From a virus: DNA of 34,442 bases. Every line of letters begins with the position of its first letter. The first letter of the stretch is position 1. Of the stretch, positions 27,223 to 33,771 are shown one piece after another. A program made the translations under genes and the position numbers. The stretch is taken from the IMG/VR virus record IMGVR_UViG_3300017714_005106, positions 1 to 34,442 of that record; one strand, 5' to 3'. The notes beneath the pieces were generated by a model. It made no database searches, was not told where the DNA came from, and saw only the letters and a list, made by a program, of their open reading frames with translations.

Positions 27223-27557
27223 AGGTACGAACAAGCTTGTTAGATGGAAAGACTACAGTCGTAGAGATTGAGGACGGAGACAAAGGTCCTCTGGTCAAGA
27301 TGCTAGATAATAAAGGACATGGCTTTGCGGTCTTTGGAGAGGGCATTCTGGAGCCCTTAGCAGTGGTTGACGCTAGACCACTAAAGCACGATTGGTTTAC
27401 ACATGATCACTTGATTGCAGTTGAGGCTCATGAGCTAGGACATATTAATAAATCTTCAAATGATGAAATCGTTGCCGAACGTGAAGCCATTAGACTTCTT
27501 AGCGCAACCGGTCATGATGTTGCTGCAAGCCTCTTACTTGATAGAGGCATTGTGTAA
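27219..27557 (+). CDS. Small HExxH zinc-metallopeptidase-like protein
   Basis: 112 aa, TTG start with an AGGGGGG stretch upstream. After a beta-rich N-terminal part (TTVVEIEDGDKGPLVKMLD), residues 64-94 (HLIAVEAHELGHINKS, then EIVAEREAIRLL) give HExxH (His71, Glu72, His75) and a downstream glutamate as third zinc ligand. This is the core of small gluzincin peptidases (ImmA/IrrE or SprT-like in size). Target unknown. Confidence 0.75.
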   Translation: MKVRTSLLDGKTTVVEIEDGDKGPLVKMLDNKGHGFAVFGEGILEPLAVVDARPLKHDWFTHDHLIAVEAHELGHINKSSNDEIVAEREAIRLLSATGHDVAASLLLDRGIV

Positions 27558-27560
27558 TTA

Positions 27561-27755
27561 ATGAAGATCGGTGATTTTATAAAATATGAGCATTCCGGTG
27601 CTTCATGGACAGGGTGGGTTTTAGGTATAGAGAAAGAGCCACTATACGGTCATGAGATAGCTACAATCTGGAGACCTAATTGTCCTGTAAGCATTCTTAC
27701 TTGGCCGATCTGTAAAAGTCGAGTATCCGTCGAGGTGATGAATGAAGATCGGTGA
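27561..27755 (+). CDS. MKxGD-family small protein
   Basis: 64 aa. MKIGDFIKYEHSGASWTGWVLGIEKEP, EIATIWRPNCP and SRVSVEVMNEDR. The NEDR ending is encoded by the next gene's start. Confidence 0.8.
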   Translation: MKIGDFIKYEHSGASWTGWVLGIEKEPLYGHEIATIWRPNCPVSILTWPICKSRVSVEVMNEDR

Positions 27756-27957
27756 TTTAGTTCAGTTTACAAACGTCACAAGTGTCTATACAAAATGGTT
27801 TTACAGCCACATCGGAGTTGTAGAAAAAGTCAGGATAAACTCAAGCGGATTGGCGTTTTGTTCTGTTAAGTGGTTACAACCTGTCAAATATTTCCGAAAG
27901 CATACTAGCACATCCAGCCTTAAGCAAAGTCACTTCACAATTATTACAAAGGAATAA
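27742..27957 (+). CDS. MKxGD-family small protein
   Basis: 71 aa, ATG at 27742 inside the previous gene. MKIGDLVQFTNVTSVYTKWFYSHIGVVEKV, FCSVKWLQPVKYF, then HFTIITKE. Full family pattern with a basic surface. Confidence 0.8.
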   Translation: MKIGDLVQFTNVTSVYTKWFYSHIGVVEKVRINSSGLAFCSVKWLQPVKYFRKHTSTSSLKQSHFTIITKE

Positions 27958-27959
27958 AA

Positions 27960-28025
27960 ATGAGTTGGTACGATAAGATCAAAAAAGCTATTGAAGATAT
28001 GAATTTTTTCAAAGGAAAAAAGTAA
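27960..28025 (+). CDS. Possible 21-aa microprotein
   Basis: A 21-codon frame (MSWYDKIKKAIEDMNFFKGKK) with an excellent ribosome site (AAAGGAATAAAA) and a 1-nt TAATG overlap with the next gene. Amphipathic basic helix. Very short, so expression is only suggested. Confidence 0.4.
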   Translation: MSWYDKIKKAIEDMNFFKGKK

Positions 28026-28195
28026 TGAAGTGTATTGGTAGAAAGTGGATGGTATATTATATCAACACAGAAGGCTATAGGGAAGGGAGCGAGTACATTG
28101 AAGCTAGTTCACGTGAAGAGGCGATCGAAACTTACAAAAGATACTTTAACGTGCAGCATGCTGAATGTAAGGCAGTTCCAGTCTTTGGTAAGTAA
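28025..28195 (+). CDS. Unknown small alpha/beta protein
   Basis: 56 aa, TAATG overlap. KWMVYYINTEGYREGSEYIEASSREEAIETYKRYFNVQHAECKAVPV has a strand, a helix beginning SSREEAIETYKRY, and a strand, a pattern seen in small phage proteins that start with a VYY(I)-type strand and an A(S)SxEEA helix. Function unknown. Confidence 0.65.
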   Translation: MKCIGRKWMVYYINTEGYREGSEYIEASSREEAIETYKRYFNVQHAECKAVPVFGK

Positions 28196-28226
28196 GCTAC
28201 CATATTTAACTTTATAAGGGGGTGCC

Positions 28227-28409
28227 ATGAGATATGAAACTGTAGTTGAAACAACTTCTGACGGTCAGCTTGTATTAAGACTAGTTCTTGTTCAGGATGA
28301 ACCGAGTGTACATGAAAATGAAGAGTACAATCAAGAAAGAGGGGTTATAATAATTAATCCAGTTGAAGATGAAGAAGAAACCCCGGGAGTGATTACCTGG
28401 CAGATGTAG
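28227..28409 (+). CDS. Unknown acidic beta-rich protein
   Basis: 60 aa, AAGGGGGTGCC ahead of ATG. RYETVVETTSDGQLVLRLVLVQDEPS then an acidic end (VEDEEETPGVITWQM). No family recognised. Confidence 0.65.
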   Translation: MRYETVVETTSDGQLVLRLVLVQDEPSVHENEEYNQERGVIIINPVEDEEETPGVITWQM

Positions 28410-28417
28410 TAGGGCCC

Positions 28418-28687
28418 ATGAAATCTTGTGAGTTTATTAGAATCGATAATCCGTATGAGCCAGAACAGGAAGAGATACAATGTGTCTGGGTCCAAAGACC
28501 AACCTCTTGGCCCGGCGGTTGGGCTAGACATTGTTGGTTAAAAAAGCACTTTGGTAAAAGAGCGCTTTACATTGCTTCTCCAGAAGGTTGGGAAAAACTT
28601 TGTAAGAACAATGAAGTCATGATATTAGTTGAAGAAAATGGCTTGTACGTAGAAAAGAAAAAAGATGGTGGCGCTACTACTAGCTAA
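28418..28687 (+). CDS. Unknown small protein
   Basis: 89 aa. Trp- and Cys-containing (IQCVWVQRPTSWPGGWARHCWLKKHFG). The second half is charged (GWEKLCKNNEVMILVEENGLYVEKKK). Overlaps the next gene by 23 nt. No family recognised. Confidence 0.65.
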   Translation: MKSCEFIRIDNPYEPEQEEIQCVWVQRPTSWPGGWARHCWLKKHFGKRALYIASPEGWEKLCKNNEVMILVEENGLYVEKKKDGGATTS

Positions 28688-28973
28688 TTTATTAATGATT
28701 CCAGACTGTCCTCGCTGGATCAGCGATCAACTCGAGAATGTTGCTCCGCCAGGAGTGTCTTTAAGCAATAAACAACTAGCAAAAAATAGACTTAGATGCT
28801 ACCACACTGTGGTTGCACCTTGGAGATTAAAATGCGAAAAAATATCTCCTAAAAACGTATGTGATGAAAAATTTGAGGAGTGGCTGTCTAACAAGTTTAT
28901 GGTCGCTTCTGGAGACGTAAGCTGTCCTGATCATATAAGGAAGACCTTGATGATTAATGTTAGAGAGAGATAA
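28665..28973 (+). CDS. Possible secreted Cys-containing protein
   Basis: 102 aa. Start MVALLLANLLMIPDCP looks like a short signal or anchor. Five Cys are spread through the rest (RLRCYHTV, LKCEKIS, NVCDEKF, VSCPDH). It precedes the pilin-like gene and may act with it outside the cytoplasm. No family recognised. Confidence 0.6.
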   Translation: MVALLLANLLMIPDCPRWISDQLENVAPPGVSLSNKQLAKNRLRCYHTVVAPWRLKCEKISPKNVCDEKFEEWLSNKFMVASGDVSCPDHIRKTLMINVRER

Positions 28974-29367
28974 GTTGAATCGAGGATTCGCTCTTGTAAC
29001 AGCTTTAGTGATGGCAGCGATCATTGCGTCGACAGCAATGTTGTTACACTCTATGGTTACGGTTGATTTACAAATTACAAGAAATGTATTGCTAAGCTCT
29101 AAAGCTCTAAGCGCCGCAAAGTCAGGTATGGCTCATTTTTCTGCAATGGGATATCACTACGAAGATGTAAGTAGATTAGGCGTGATACAAATATCAGGAC
29201 AAACAACTAGCCGTGAAAAGTATATTGTGACAGCAGTAGCTGGAGAAGAGCCGTTGTTTTACGTAAGAAGTGTTGGAAAATATGAAAAAAGAGGAAAACC
29301 TATTTCCTCTGCAATCGTTAACGCAACGTTTAAAAGCTTTTGGGTAAAAGATGAAAATCTTAATTAG
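28957..29367 (+). CDS. Type IV pseudopilin-like protein (PilX/GspK type)
   Basis: 136 aa from ATG at 28957 (TTG at 28975 is an in-frame alternative). MLERDKLNRG is a prepilin-type leader followed by FALVTALVMAAIIASTAMLLHSM, the hydrophobic pilin helix. ITRNVLLSSKALSAAKSGMAHFSA matches the PilX N-terminal pattern (NxxxSxxAxxAAxAGL). The usual Glu5 is absent, as in GspK and PilX tip proteins. The globular part is beta-rich. It would need host prepilin peptidase. It may modify host pili, which often serve as phage receptors. Confidence 0.78.
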   Translation: MLERDKLNRGFALVTALVMAAIIASTAMLLHSMVTVDLQITRNVLLSSKALSAAKSGMAHFSAMGYHYEDVSRLGVIQISGQTTSREKYIVTAVAGEEPLFYVRSVGKYEKRGKPISSAIVNATFKSFWVKDENLN

Positions 29368-29851
29368 CTCTTGTGTTTATGGAAATGCCGTTAGATGGAA
29401 CGGGAGTAGTAAACTTAATGAATCTATAAAGCAGTGGGCTAACGTACATGGTTTTGAGCTTATTCCTATTTGTCCTGAAAATGATTTATTCGGCACACCT
29501 CGCAAACCTATCAGACTAACTTATGAGGATAATGAAGTAAAAGGTATGATGGGTGATAAGAACGTCTATCCTGCGCTTAATGAGAAATGCAAGCAGATAC
29601 TAAGGAAGTACTCAGATGCAGTAGGCTATATCGGTATAGCTGGTTCTCCGTCATGTGGTATTTCTGTTGGGGTTAGAAATTTAGGAAAGACGCAAAAGGC
29701 TCCAATGCATATACACGCAACATTTCCTACAACAGAGATTAACTCTCTTAAAACCGCAAAAAATAGGATGATGTTTCTCGATAGAATTGTGAAATATATC
29801 ACTTTTGGATCAAGACAACGCCTTAGTCGCAAGGTCGATGCTCAAGACTAA
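29351..29851 (+). CDS. DUF523/TudS-family protein (thiouracil desulfurase-like)
   Basis: 166 aa. KILISSCVYGNAVRWNG (Cys8), LIPICPENDLFGTPRKPIRL (Cys41) and AGSPSCGISVG (Cys102) are the three conserved blocks of the DUF523 family. Known TudS members bind an iron-sulfur cluster through these Cys and desulfurate thiouracil. Possible role in thionucleobase or modified-tRNA base turnover. Its last 42 nt overlap the end of marC on the other strand. Confidence 0.85.
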   Translation: MKILISSCVYGNAVRWNGSSKLNESIKQWANVHGFELIPICPENDLFGTPRKPIRLTYEDNEVKGMMGDKNVYPALNEKCKQILRKYSDAVGYIGIAGSPSCGISVGVRNLGKTQKAPMHIHATFPTTEINSLKTAKNRMMFLDRIVKYITFGSRQRLSRKVDAQD

Positions 29852-30427
29852 AGAGTTGATCAGCATTTTCATTCCTATAGCTATTAGAAGGATACCGAAT
29901 ACTCTTTCTACTATTGTTATACCTACGATACCAAGCTTTCGCTGGATCCAGTCTGCGGATTTTAAAAATATATAGATAACGATAGCATTTAGAATGATTC
30001 CAGATATGATAACTACGTCCTGCTGATCTTGTGTTAACGATATAATCGTAGATAAAGTACCCGGTCCAGCTATAATTGGGAATGCAATCGGAAAGATCGT
30101 TGCAGGAATAGGCTCTTGTTCAGGAGGTGACTCAATCCCTAGTACCATTTTTACGCCGAAATATAGTATGAGCATCGCCCCGGCCAAAGCAAAATGAAAA
30201 GTCTCTATCCCTAGAAGACTGAATAATGTTTTTCCAATGAAAAGTATCGATATCATAATAATCGTTGCTATTATCGTAGACTTTCCAGACTCTATTTTTC
30301 CATTTTCTTTTCTTAAACGTATAACAAGGGGTACGTTACCCGGCATATCAATTACAGCAAATAACGTCAAAAACACAGTCAGTACGCTAAGTGCATATTC
30401 CATTAAGTGCATTTCAAAAGAGAACAT
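29810..30427 (-). CDS. marC: MarC-family integral membrane protein
   Basis: 205 aa on the minus strand. The start at 30427 is chosen because TGGAG lies 6 nt upstream of that ATG; the in-frame ATG at 30439 has no ribosome site. Six hydrophobic helices are visible (ALSVLTVFLTLFAVIDMPGNVPLVI; IIATIIMISILFIGKTLFSLLG; FHFALAGAMLILYFGVKMVLG; IFPIAFPIIAGPGTLSTIISL; VVIISGIILNAIVIYIF; ILLIAIGMKMLINSL). PIAFPIIAGPGTLS is diagnostic of MarC/UPF0056. Function of the family is unclear; it is a cellular gene, so this is probably transferred cargo. Confidence 0.92.
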   Translation of the reverse strand: MFSFEMHLMEYALSVLTVFLTLFAVIDMPGNVPLVIRLRKENGKIESGKSTIIATIIMISILFIGKTLFSLLGIETFHFALAGAMLILYFGVKMVLGIESPPEQEPIPATIFPIAFPIIAGPGTLSTIISLTQDQQDVVIISGIILNAIVIYIFLKSADWIQRKLGIVGITIVERVFGILLIAIGMKMLINSLVLSIDLATKALS

Positions 30428-30535
30428 ATTACGCTCCATTCATTAAGTGAAGGGTAACTATAAGTAGTCAAAGTGGAAGTTAATCGAATGTTTTATTGTT
30501 TACTTTCGTGTCACATCTTTGTCACTTTATTTTGT

Positions 30536-30575
30536 TTTGACAATTGTGCAAAAGGCTGTAAAACCGTGGTATATT
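30536..30575 (+). promoter_or_regulatory. Class I phage promoter 6
   Basis: TTTGACAATTGTGCAAA at 30536-30552 (the only copy with TTG in place of TCG), 18 nt after GTGCAA, then TATATT at 30570-30575. Drives the gene at 30631. The rest of the 203-nt gap (from 30428) is A/T-rich and should hold the unrecognised promoter of marC. Confidence 0.82.
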
Positions 30576-30630
30576 ATTACTATAAAGGGTGGTAGCAACT
30601 CTTTTAAAACAGAAAGAAAGGAAGGTCAAA

Positions 30631-30936
30631 ATGACTAACCAAACTAAGATTGGAAATCGAAAACTTAAGCCAGGAGACCGAGTTGTTCAATCTCGATCAA
30701 TCCAGTATATGGCCCCCACGGGCGGTGGGAGTGGATTTCCCTGGAGAGTTGTAAGAGTTTGGGATAGAGGAGAAATGGCTAAATTAGAATGGGTCGGTTA
30801 TGATGACACTGAGAGTGGTGAATACGCTCATGCCGTTTCTACACGATATTTGGTTAAATCGGAAGAGCTTTCTCCGACAGAAGAAGTAGAGCTAACGCTT
30901 CCCTTAACAGAAGAAGTAACGTTGGCTAAGATTTAG
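30631..30936 (+). CDS. MKxGD-related protein (LKPGDRVV variant)
   Basis: 101 aa, ATG at 30631 with AAAGGAAGG. GNRKLKPGDRVVQSRSIQYMAPTGGGSGFPWRVVRVWDRGEMAKLEWVGYDD: longer loops, same strand order. Acidic end. First gene after promoter 6. Confidence 0.75.
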   Translation: MTNQTKIGNRKLKPGDRVVQSRSIQYMAPTGGGSGFPWRVVRVWDRGEMAKLEWVGYDDTESGEYAHAVSTRYLVKSEELSPTEEVELTLPLTEEVTLAKI

Positions 30937-30947
30937 GGATAATGATA

Positions 30948-31166
30948 ATGAGTCTTAAAAATGAAGACGTTAAAGTTGGTGATTTAGTTTTATTAAAGCC
31001 AGAGATGATGTTAATTCATCCTCACGGTCCAGCGCTTGTCCTAAAGATAAATAATTCAGGTGTCGAAGGCTTGTGCGAGGTCATGTATTTGAGTGATCGC
31101 TACGTCACATCCGCCCATGTTGAGATGGATATTGAAAAAATTGTTGTTATAGAAAATGAGGTTTAG
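30948..31166 (+). CDS. MKxGD-like small protein (VKVGDLV variant)
   Basis: 72 aa. ATG at 30948 gives better spacing from TAGGGAT than ATG at 30942. NEDVKVGDLVLLKPEMMLIHPHGPALVLKINNSGVEGLCEVMYLS and IEKIVVIENEV. The His-Pro-His loop is a local oddity. Confidence 0.75.
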   Translation: MSLKNEDVKVGDLVLLKPEMMLIHPHGPALVLKINNSGVEGLCEVMYLSDRYVTSAHVEMDIEKIVVIENEV

Positions 31167-31167
31167 T

Positions 31168-31263
31168 ATGAAAAAGATTAGTTTTAAAGATTTCGCCACT
31201 GCAACTTTAGTTGCTGCTGGGTATATGTTCGTAACTTTTGGTTTGATGGCTGTTATAAAATAG
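31168..31263 (+). CDS. Single-helix membrane microprotein
   Basis: 31 aa: MKKISFKDFATATLVAAGYMFVTFGLMAVIK. A basic start and one transmembrane helix. It begins 1 nt after the preceding stop. No family recognised. Confidence 0.5.
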   Translation: MKKISFKDFATATLVAAGYMFVTFGLMAVIK

Positions 31264-31279
31264 AAAGAAAGAAGAACAC

Positions 31280-31543
31280 ATGAAGTATTATATTTTAGCT
31301 TTAGCGCTATTTGGGTGTGGAGAAGAGTTTGTTGAAGTCCAAGGAGAATGTCAACCTTATAACGACAACTATTCTCATACAGTGATTTATTGTGGGGAAC
31401 CTACGCAGGATAACGTTGAGAATGTATTCACGCTTTGCAATCCTCGTAGCGCAGAACCACAAGATTGTGTGGGGGATCTTGCGTTGATGGACTTAGCTGG
31501 CGGTTGCTTTGCAGCGAATGTCTGTTGGAGCTTACAACAATGA
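31280..31543 (+). CDS. Small lipoprotein
   Basis: 87 aa. MKYYILALALFGC is a short lipoprotein signal (lipid Cys at 13). The mature part is acidic with several Cys (GECQPYNDN, IYCGEPTQ, TLCNPRS, DCVGDLAL, GCFAANVCW), likely disulfide-bonded in the periplasm. Small phage lipoproteins often act as spanins or in superinfection exclusion; no direct evidence here. Confidence 0.72.
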   Translation: MKYYILALALFGCGEEFVEVQGECQPYNDNYSHTVIYCGEPTQDNVENVFTLCNPRSAEPQDCVGDLALMDLAGGCFAANVCWSLQQ

Positions 31544-31641
31544 CTATAACAGTAGTTTGGATTTTAACAGCAATTATTTGTGGTACAACTGTAGCACTTT
31601 TACTTCTTACAGGAGGGTGGGAAGACGATGACGATTCCTGA
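31540..31641 (+). CDS. Single-helix membrane microprotein
   Basis: 33 aa with ATGA overlap: MTITVVWILTAIICGTTVALLLLTGGWEDDDDS begins with the helix and ends with an acidic tail. Overlaps the following gene by 14 nt. Confidence 0.5.
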   Translation: MTITVVWILTAIICGTTVALLLLTGGWEDDDDS

Positions 31642-31804
31642 AATTGACGATGAAGACTGGTACCCCGTGACTTTAGAGTTTACAATCCCGGGAACCGATG
31701 ACTTTCACAGAATAGATTGCCTCGACAAAAAAGAGGAAGAAGATGCGTTATCTTGGATGTACGAGCATTGCGGCGAAGATTTTGATGAATGGGAATGGCG
31801 ATAA
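31628..31804 (+). CDS. Unknown very acidic small protein
   Basis: 58 aa, AGGAGG 9 nt before ATG. IDDEDWYPVTLEFTIPG, then HRIDCLDKKEEEDALSWMYEHCGEDFDEWEWR. Strongly acidic and Trp-rich at the end; DNA mimicry is imaginable but unsupported. Last gene before promoter 7. Confidence 0.6.
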   Translation: MTIPEIDDEDWYPVTLEFTIPGTDDFHRIDCLDKKEEEDALSWMYEHCGEDFDEWEWR

Positions 31805-31808
31805 TTTT

Positions 31809-31848
31809 TTTGATAATCGTGCAAAAGCTTACTGAACTATAGTATAAT
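31809..31848 (+). promoter_or_regulatory. Class I phage promoter 7
   Basis: TTTGATAATCGTGCAAA at 31809-31825, 18 nt after GTGCAA, then TATAAT at 31843-31848, with a short leader to the gene at 31875. Confidence 0.87.
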
Positions 31849-31874
31849 ATTATTATAGAGAGTAAGGAGCCAAC

Positions 31875-32222
31875 ATGGCACGGAAGAAAAGAAGCGATAG
31901 AAATCACATTATTTATCAAATCGTTGCTCCTAATGGAGAACGGTATATTGGGATTACGTTCGTACGAGGTCGTGCTTTTAAACGCTCTGCAAAAATCCGC
32001 TGGGAAGCTCACGTAAGAAACGCTCTGGACTATGGAAGAGAAAATCTACTCAGTATTTCTATCAGAGAGCATGGTGTAGAAAACTTCAATAGGGAAATCA
32101 TGGAAGTGATCAGAGGCAAGAAAGAAGCTCATAAAAGAGAACGAGAGCTAATCGCGGTACTTAAACCAGAACTAAACATGGAAGGAATGGGTCGCAAAGT
32201 TAACAGCCGCCCGAAGGTGTAA
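31875..32222 (+). CDS. GIY-YIG-like nuclease
   Basis: 115 aa, AAGGAG upstream. NHIIYQIVAPNGERYIGITFVRGRAFKRSAKIRWEAHVRNAL carries the GIY-like and YIG motifs and a downstream Arg/His. LLSISIREHGVENFNREIMEVI and KRERELIAVLKPELNMEGMGRK match the GIY-YIG homing-endonuclease core (Glu and the LNMxxxG ending). Homing or free-standing nuclease. No intron is visible nearby. Confidence 0.83.
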   Translation: MARKKRSDRNHIIYQIVAPNGERYIGITFVRGRAFKRSAKIRWEAHVRNALDYGRENLLSISIREHGVENFNREIMEVIRGKKEAHKRERELIAVLKPELNMEGMGRKVNSRPKV

Positions 32223-32223
32223 T

Positions 32224-32457
32224 ATGAAGTTATTAAAAATCAATCCTCTAAACGCAATTTTTCTGCTCGGGAATCTTGCTCTGGTCACAATCGCTTATAC
32301 GACATACAATGAGGCGCTAGAAAAAGAAGACGCTTTTGCAGAATGCATTGAAGAAGTAACAAATAAGTGTAGCGGAGTTATCTCTTATGCAATTGCTTTA
32401 GAGGGTGAGAATGCCAGACTGAACTCTAAAGTTGGGAAGTGTAATGAAGATCGGTGA
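32224..32457 (+). CDS. Small membrane-anchored protein with helical tail
   Basis: 77 aa. N-terminal helix (LNAIFLLGNLALVTIAYTTY) then KEDAFAECIEEVTNKCSGVISYAIALEGENARLNSKVGKC. The single helix plus short coiled tail recalls inner-membrane spanins, but the evidence is weak. The NEDR end is encoded within the next gene's start. Confidence 0.6.
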   Translation: MKLLKINPLNAIFLLGNLALVTIAYTTYNEALEKEDAFAECIEEVTNKCSGVISYAIALEGENARLNSKVGKCNEDR

Positions 32458-32656
32458 TATGGTAAAGGTATCTTATATCGTTGAAAAATCGGAAGGCAAA
32501 AAGTTCTTCGGTACTATTGTTGATATCGAGGAAGTAACAGATTTATTTAGCGAAAAGTACGCGATCACTGAGGTCACGACATACGTCCGCGTTCTTGTTG
32601 ACGGCGAGGTTAAAACGTTTACAGCTGATGAAGACTATATCGAGGTTATAAAGTAA
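32444..32656 (+). CDS. MKxGD-family small protein
   Basis: 70 aa, ATG at 32444. MKIGDMVKVSYIVEKSEGKKFFGTIVDIEEVTDLF, then TTYVRVLVDGEVKTFTADEDYIEVI. 14-nt overlap upstream, 1-nt overlap (TAATG) downstream. Confidence 0.8.
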   Translation: MKIGDMVKVSYIVEKSEGKKFFGTIVDIEEVTDLFSEKYAITEVTTYVRVLVDGEVKTFTADEDYIEVIK

Positions 32657-32856
32657 TGATTGCTATTTGTAATGAATGCTGGAATGAATACAGCGTTAAG
32701 CGTAAGAAGCTAGGGTATAAAACCTGTCTAGACTGTGGTGAAGCAAATGCTAAGATAGAAGTCACAAGAAGGTCAAAGTGCGTTGCGCCGGCCTTTAATA
32801 AAGGTGCATATCAGTACATAGGCACTATCGATGACGCAAAGAATATAGGGAAGTAG
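32656..32856 (+). CDS. Zinc-ribbon small protein
   Basis: 66 aa. ICNECWNEYSVKRKKLGYKTCLDCGEANA makes a C-x2-C...C-x2-C zinc site (residues 5-8 and 24-27). The end YQYIGTIDDAKNIGK is polar. It probably binds nucleic acid or a protein partner. No family recognised. Confidence 0.75.
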   Translation: MIAICNECWNEYSVKRKKLGYKTCLDCGEANAKIEVTRRSKCVAPAFNKGAYQYIGTIDDAKNIGK

Positions 32857-32859
32857 CAC

Positions 32860-33069
32860 ATGAATATTGGTGACTTAGTGATTAGAAAACTGCCTCTAGA
32901 GGGCTGGAAACACCAACCCGCTAAAGAGCAAAGGGATAGACTTGGTTCCGGTATCATTCTGTCAAAGGAGATGGCGGGTAACCCAATACATCCTTGCGTA
33001 ACTGTTTATTACCCTAAGACTAAAGAGGTATATGATATCGCTGAAAGCTTAGTCGAGGTAGTTAGGTGA
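32860..33069 (+). CDS. MKxGD-family small protein
   Basis: 69 aa. MNIGDLVIRKLPLEGW, then LGSGIILSKEMAGNPIHPCVTVYYPKTKEVYDIAESLVEVV. GTGA overlap with the next gene. Confidence 0.8.
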   Translation: MNIGDLVIRKLPLEGWKHQPAKEQRDRLGSGIILSKEMAGNPIHPCVTVYYPKTKEVYDIAESLVEVVR

Positions 33070-33290
33070 AGGTGGGCGATTTGATAAGGTATAGATCCCG
33101 GAAGGCAGGAGATGTTCCTATCAATGAAGTAGCTTCTAACCTAAGAGGGTGGGGTGAGCACGGGATTATTTTAAAAATATGTGAAGATTCCTTCGGTTGG
33201 GATTATAATGAACCTGCAGTTGATTATATGACAGCTAACGGAGATATCGTCCGGGCGCGCCAAAGTGATCTGGAGGTAATCAAAAAATGA
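33066..33290 (+). CDS. MKxGD-family small protein, GTG start
   Basis: 74 aa, GTG at 33066 fixed by MKVGDLIRYRSRKAG. GEHGIILKICEDSFGWDY, AVDYMTANGDIVRARQSDLEVI complete the pattern. ATGA overlap downstream. Confidence 0.8.
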   Translation: MKVGDLIRYRSRKAGDVPINEVASNLRGWGEHGIILKICEDSFGWDYNEPAVDYMTANGDIVRARQSDLEVIKK

Positions 33291-33634
33291 AAAGTAAGAT
33301 CATACACTACGTTGCTTATAACGACGACTATGGCGGATTTGGGGTATCAAGAAAATGTGCTCAATTTATGGCTGACAGGGGCTGCGAAGATGCTCAAGAA
33401 ATGCTTTCTTTAAGCGATGAGGATGAAATATGGGTAGGCCACCTAAGCGGATATCCAAGACATGACCCGCTTCTTATTCTTGCTATTAAAGAGCTTGGTC
33501 TTGAGGCTGCTAGTGCTCAAGGTTCAAGGCTAGCAATCCATAAGCTACGCGGTAACAAATACTACATTGATGAGTATGATGGCGCTGAGTCTGTTGTAGA
33601 GCCTCACTCAATGCAGTGGGTGGAGATAAAATGA
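33287..33634 (+). CDS. Conserved-looking phage protein of unknown function
   Basis: 115 aa. IIHYVAYNDDYGGFGVSRKCAQFMADRG, then RHDPLLILAIKELGLEAASAQGSRLAIHKLRGNKYYIDEYDGAESVVEP. The YNDxYGGFG(L/V)S and RHDPxL and YxIDEYDGxE blocks look like those of a small protein found in many large phages and in some eukaryotic giant viruses. Function unknown. Confidence 0.8.
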   Translation: MKSKIIHYVAYNDDYGGFGVSRKCAQFMADRGCEDAQEMLSLSDEDEIWVGHLSGYPRHDPLLILAIKELGLEAASAQGSRLAIHKLRGNKYYIDEYDGAESVVEPHSMQWVEIK

Positions 33635-33771
33635 AACCGGAAGTGACGTCATTATTCGAAAGATATCAAGAGATTCAAATCCCTCCAGGACATGTATTCT
33701 GGAAGCTACTTTTGGTATTTGGCATTTTGATGTGGCTTCACGCAACGTTCTTGAGAAAAGACGATGAGTAA
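33631..33771 (+). CDS. Small single-pass membrane protein
   Basis: 46 aa with TGGAGATAAA before ATG. FERYQEIQIPPGHVFWKLLLVFGILMWLHATFLRKDDE: a soluble start, one helix and a charged tail. Overlaps the next gene by 8 nt. Confidence 0.58.
   Translation: MKPEVTSLFERYQEIQIPPGHVFWKLLLVFGILMWLHATFLRKDDE

Noticed and set aside
31628-31804. Acidic 58-aa protein as a DNA-mimic anti-restriction protein
   Set aside because: Only the charge supports this; no pattern of a known Ocr-, Ard- or Arn-type protein is visible.
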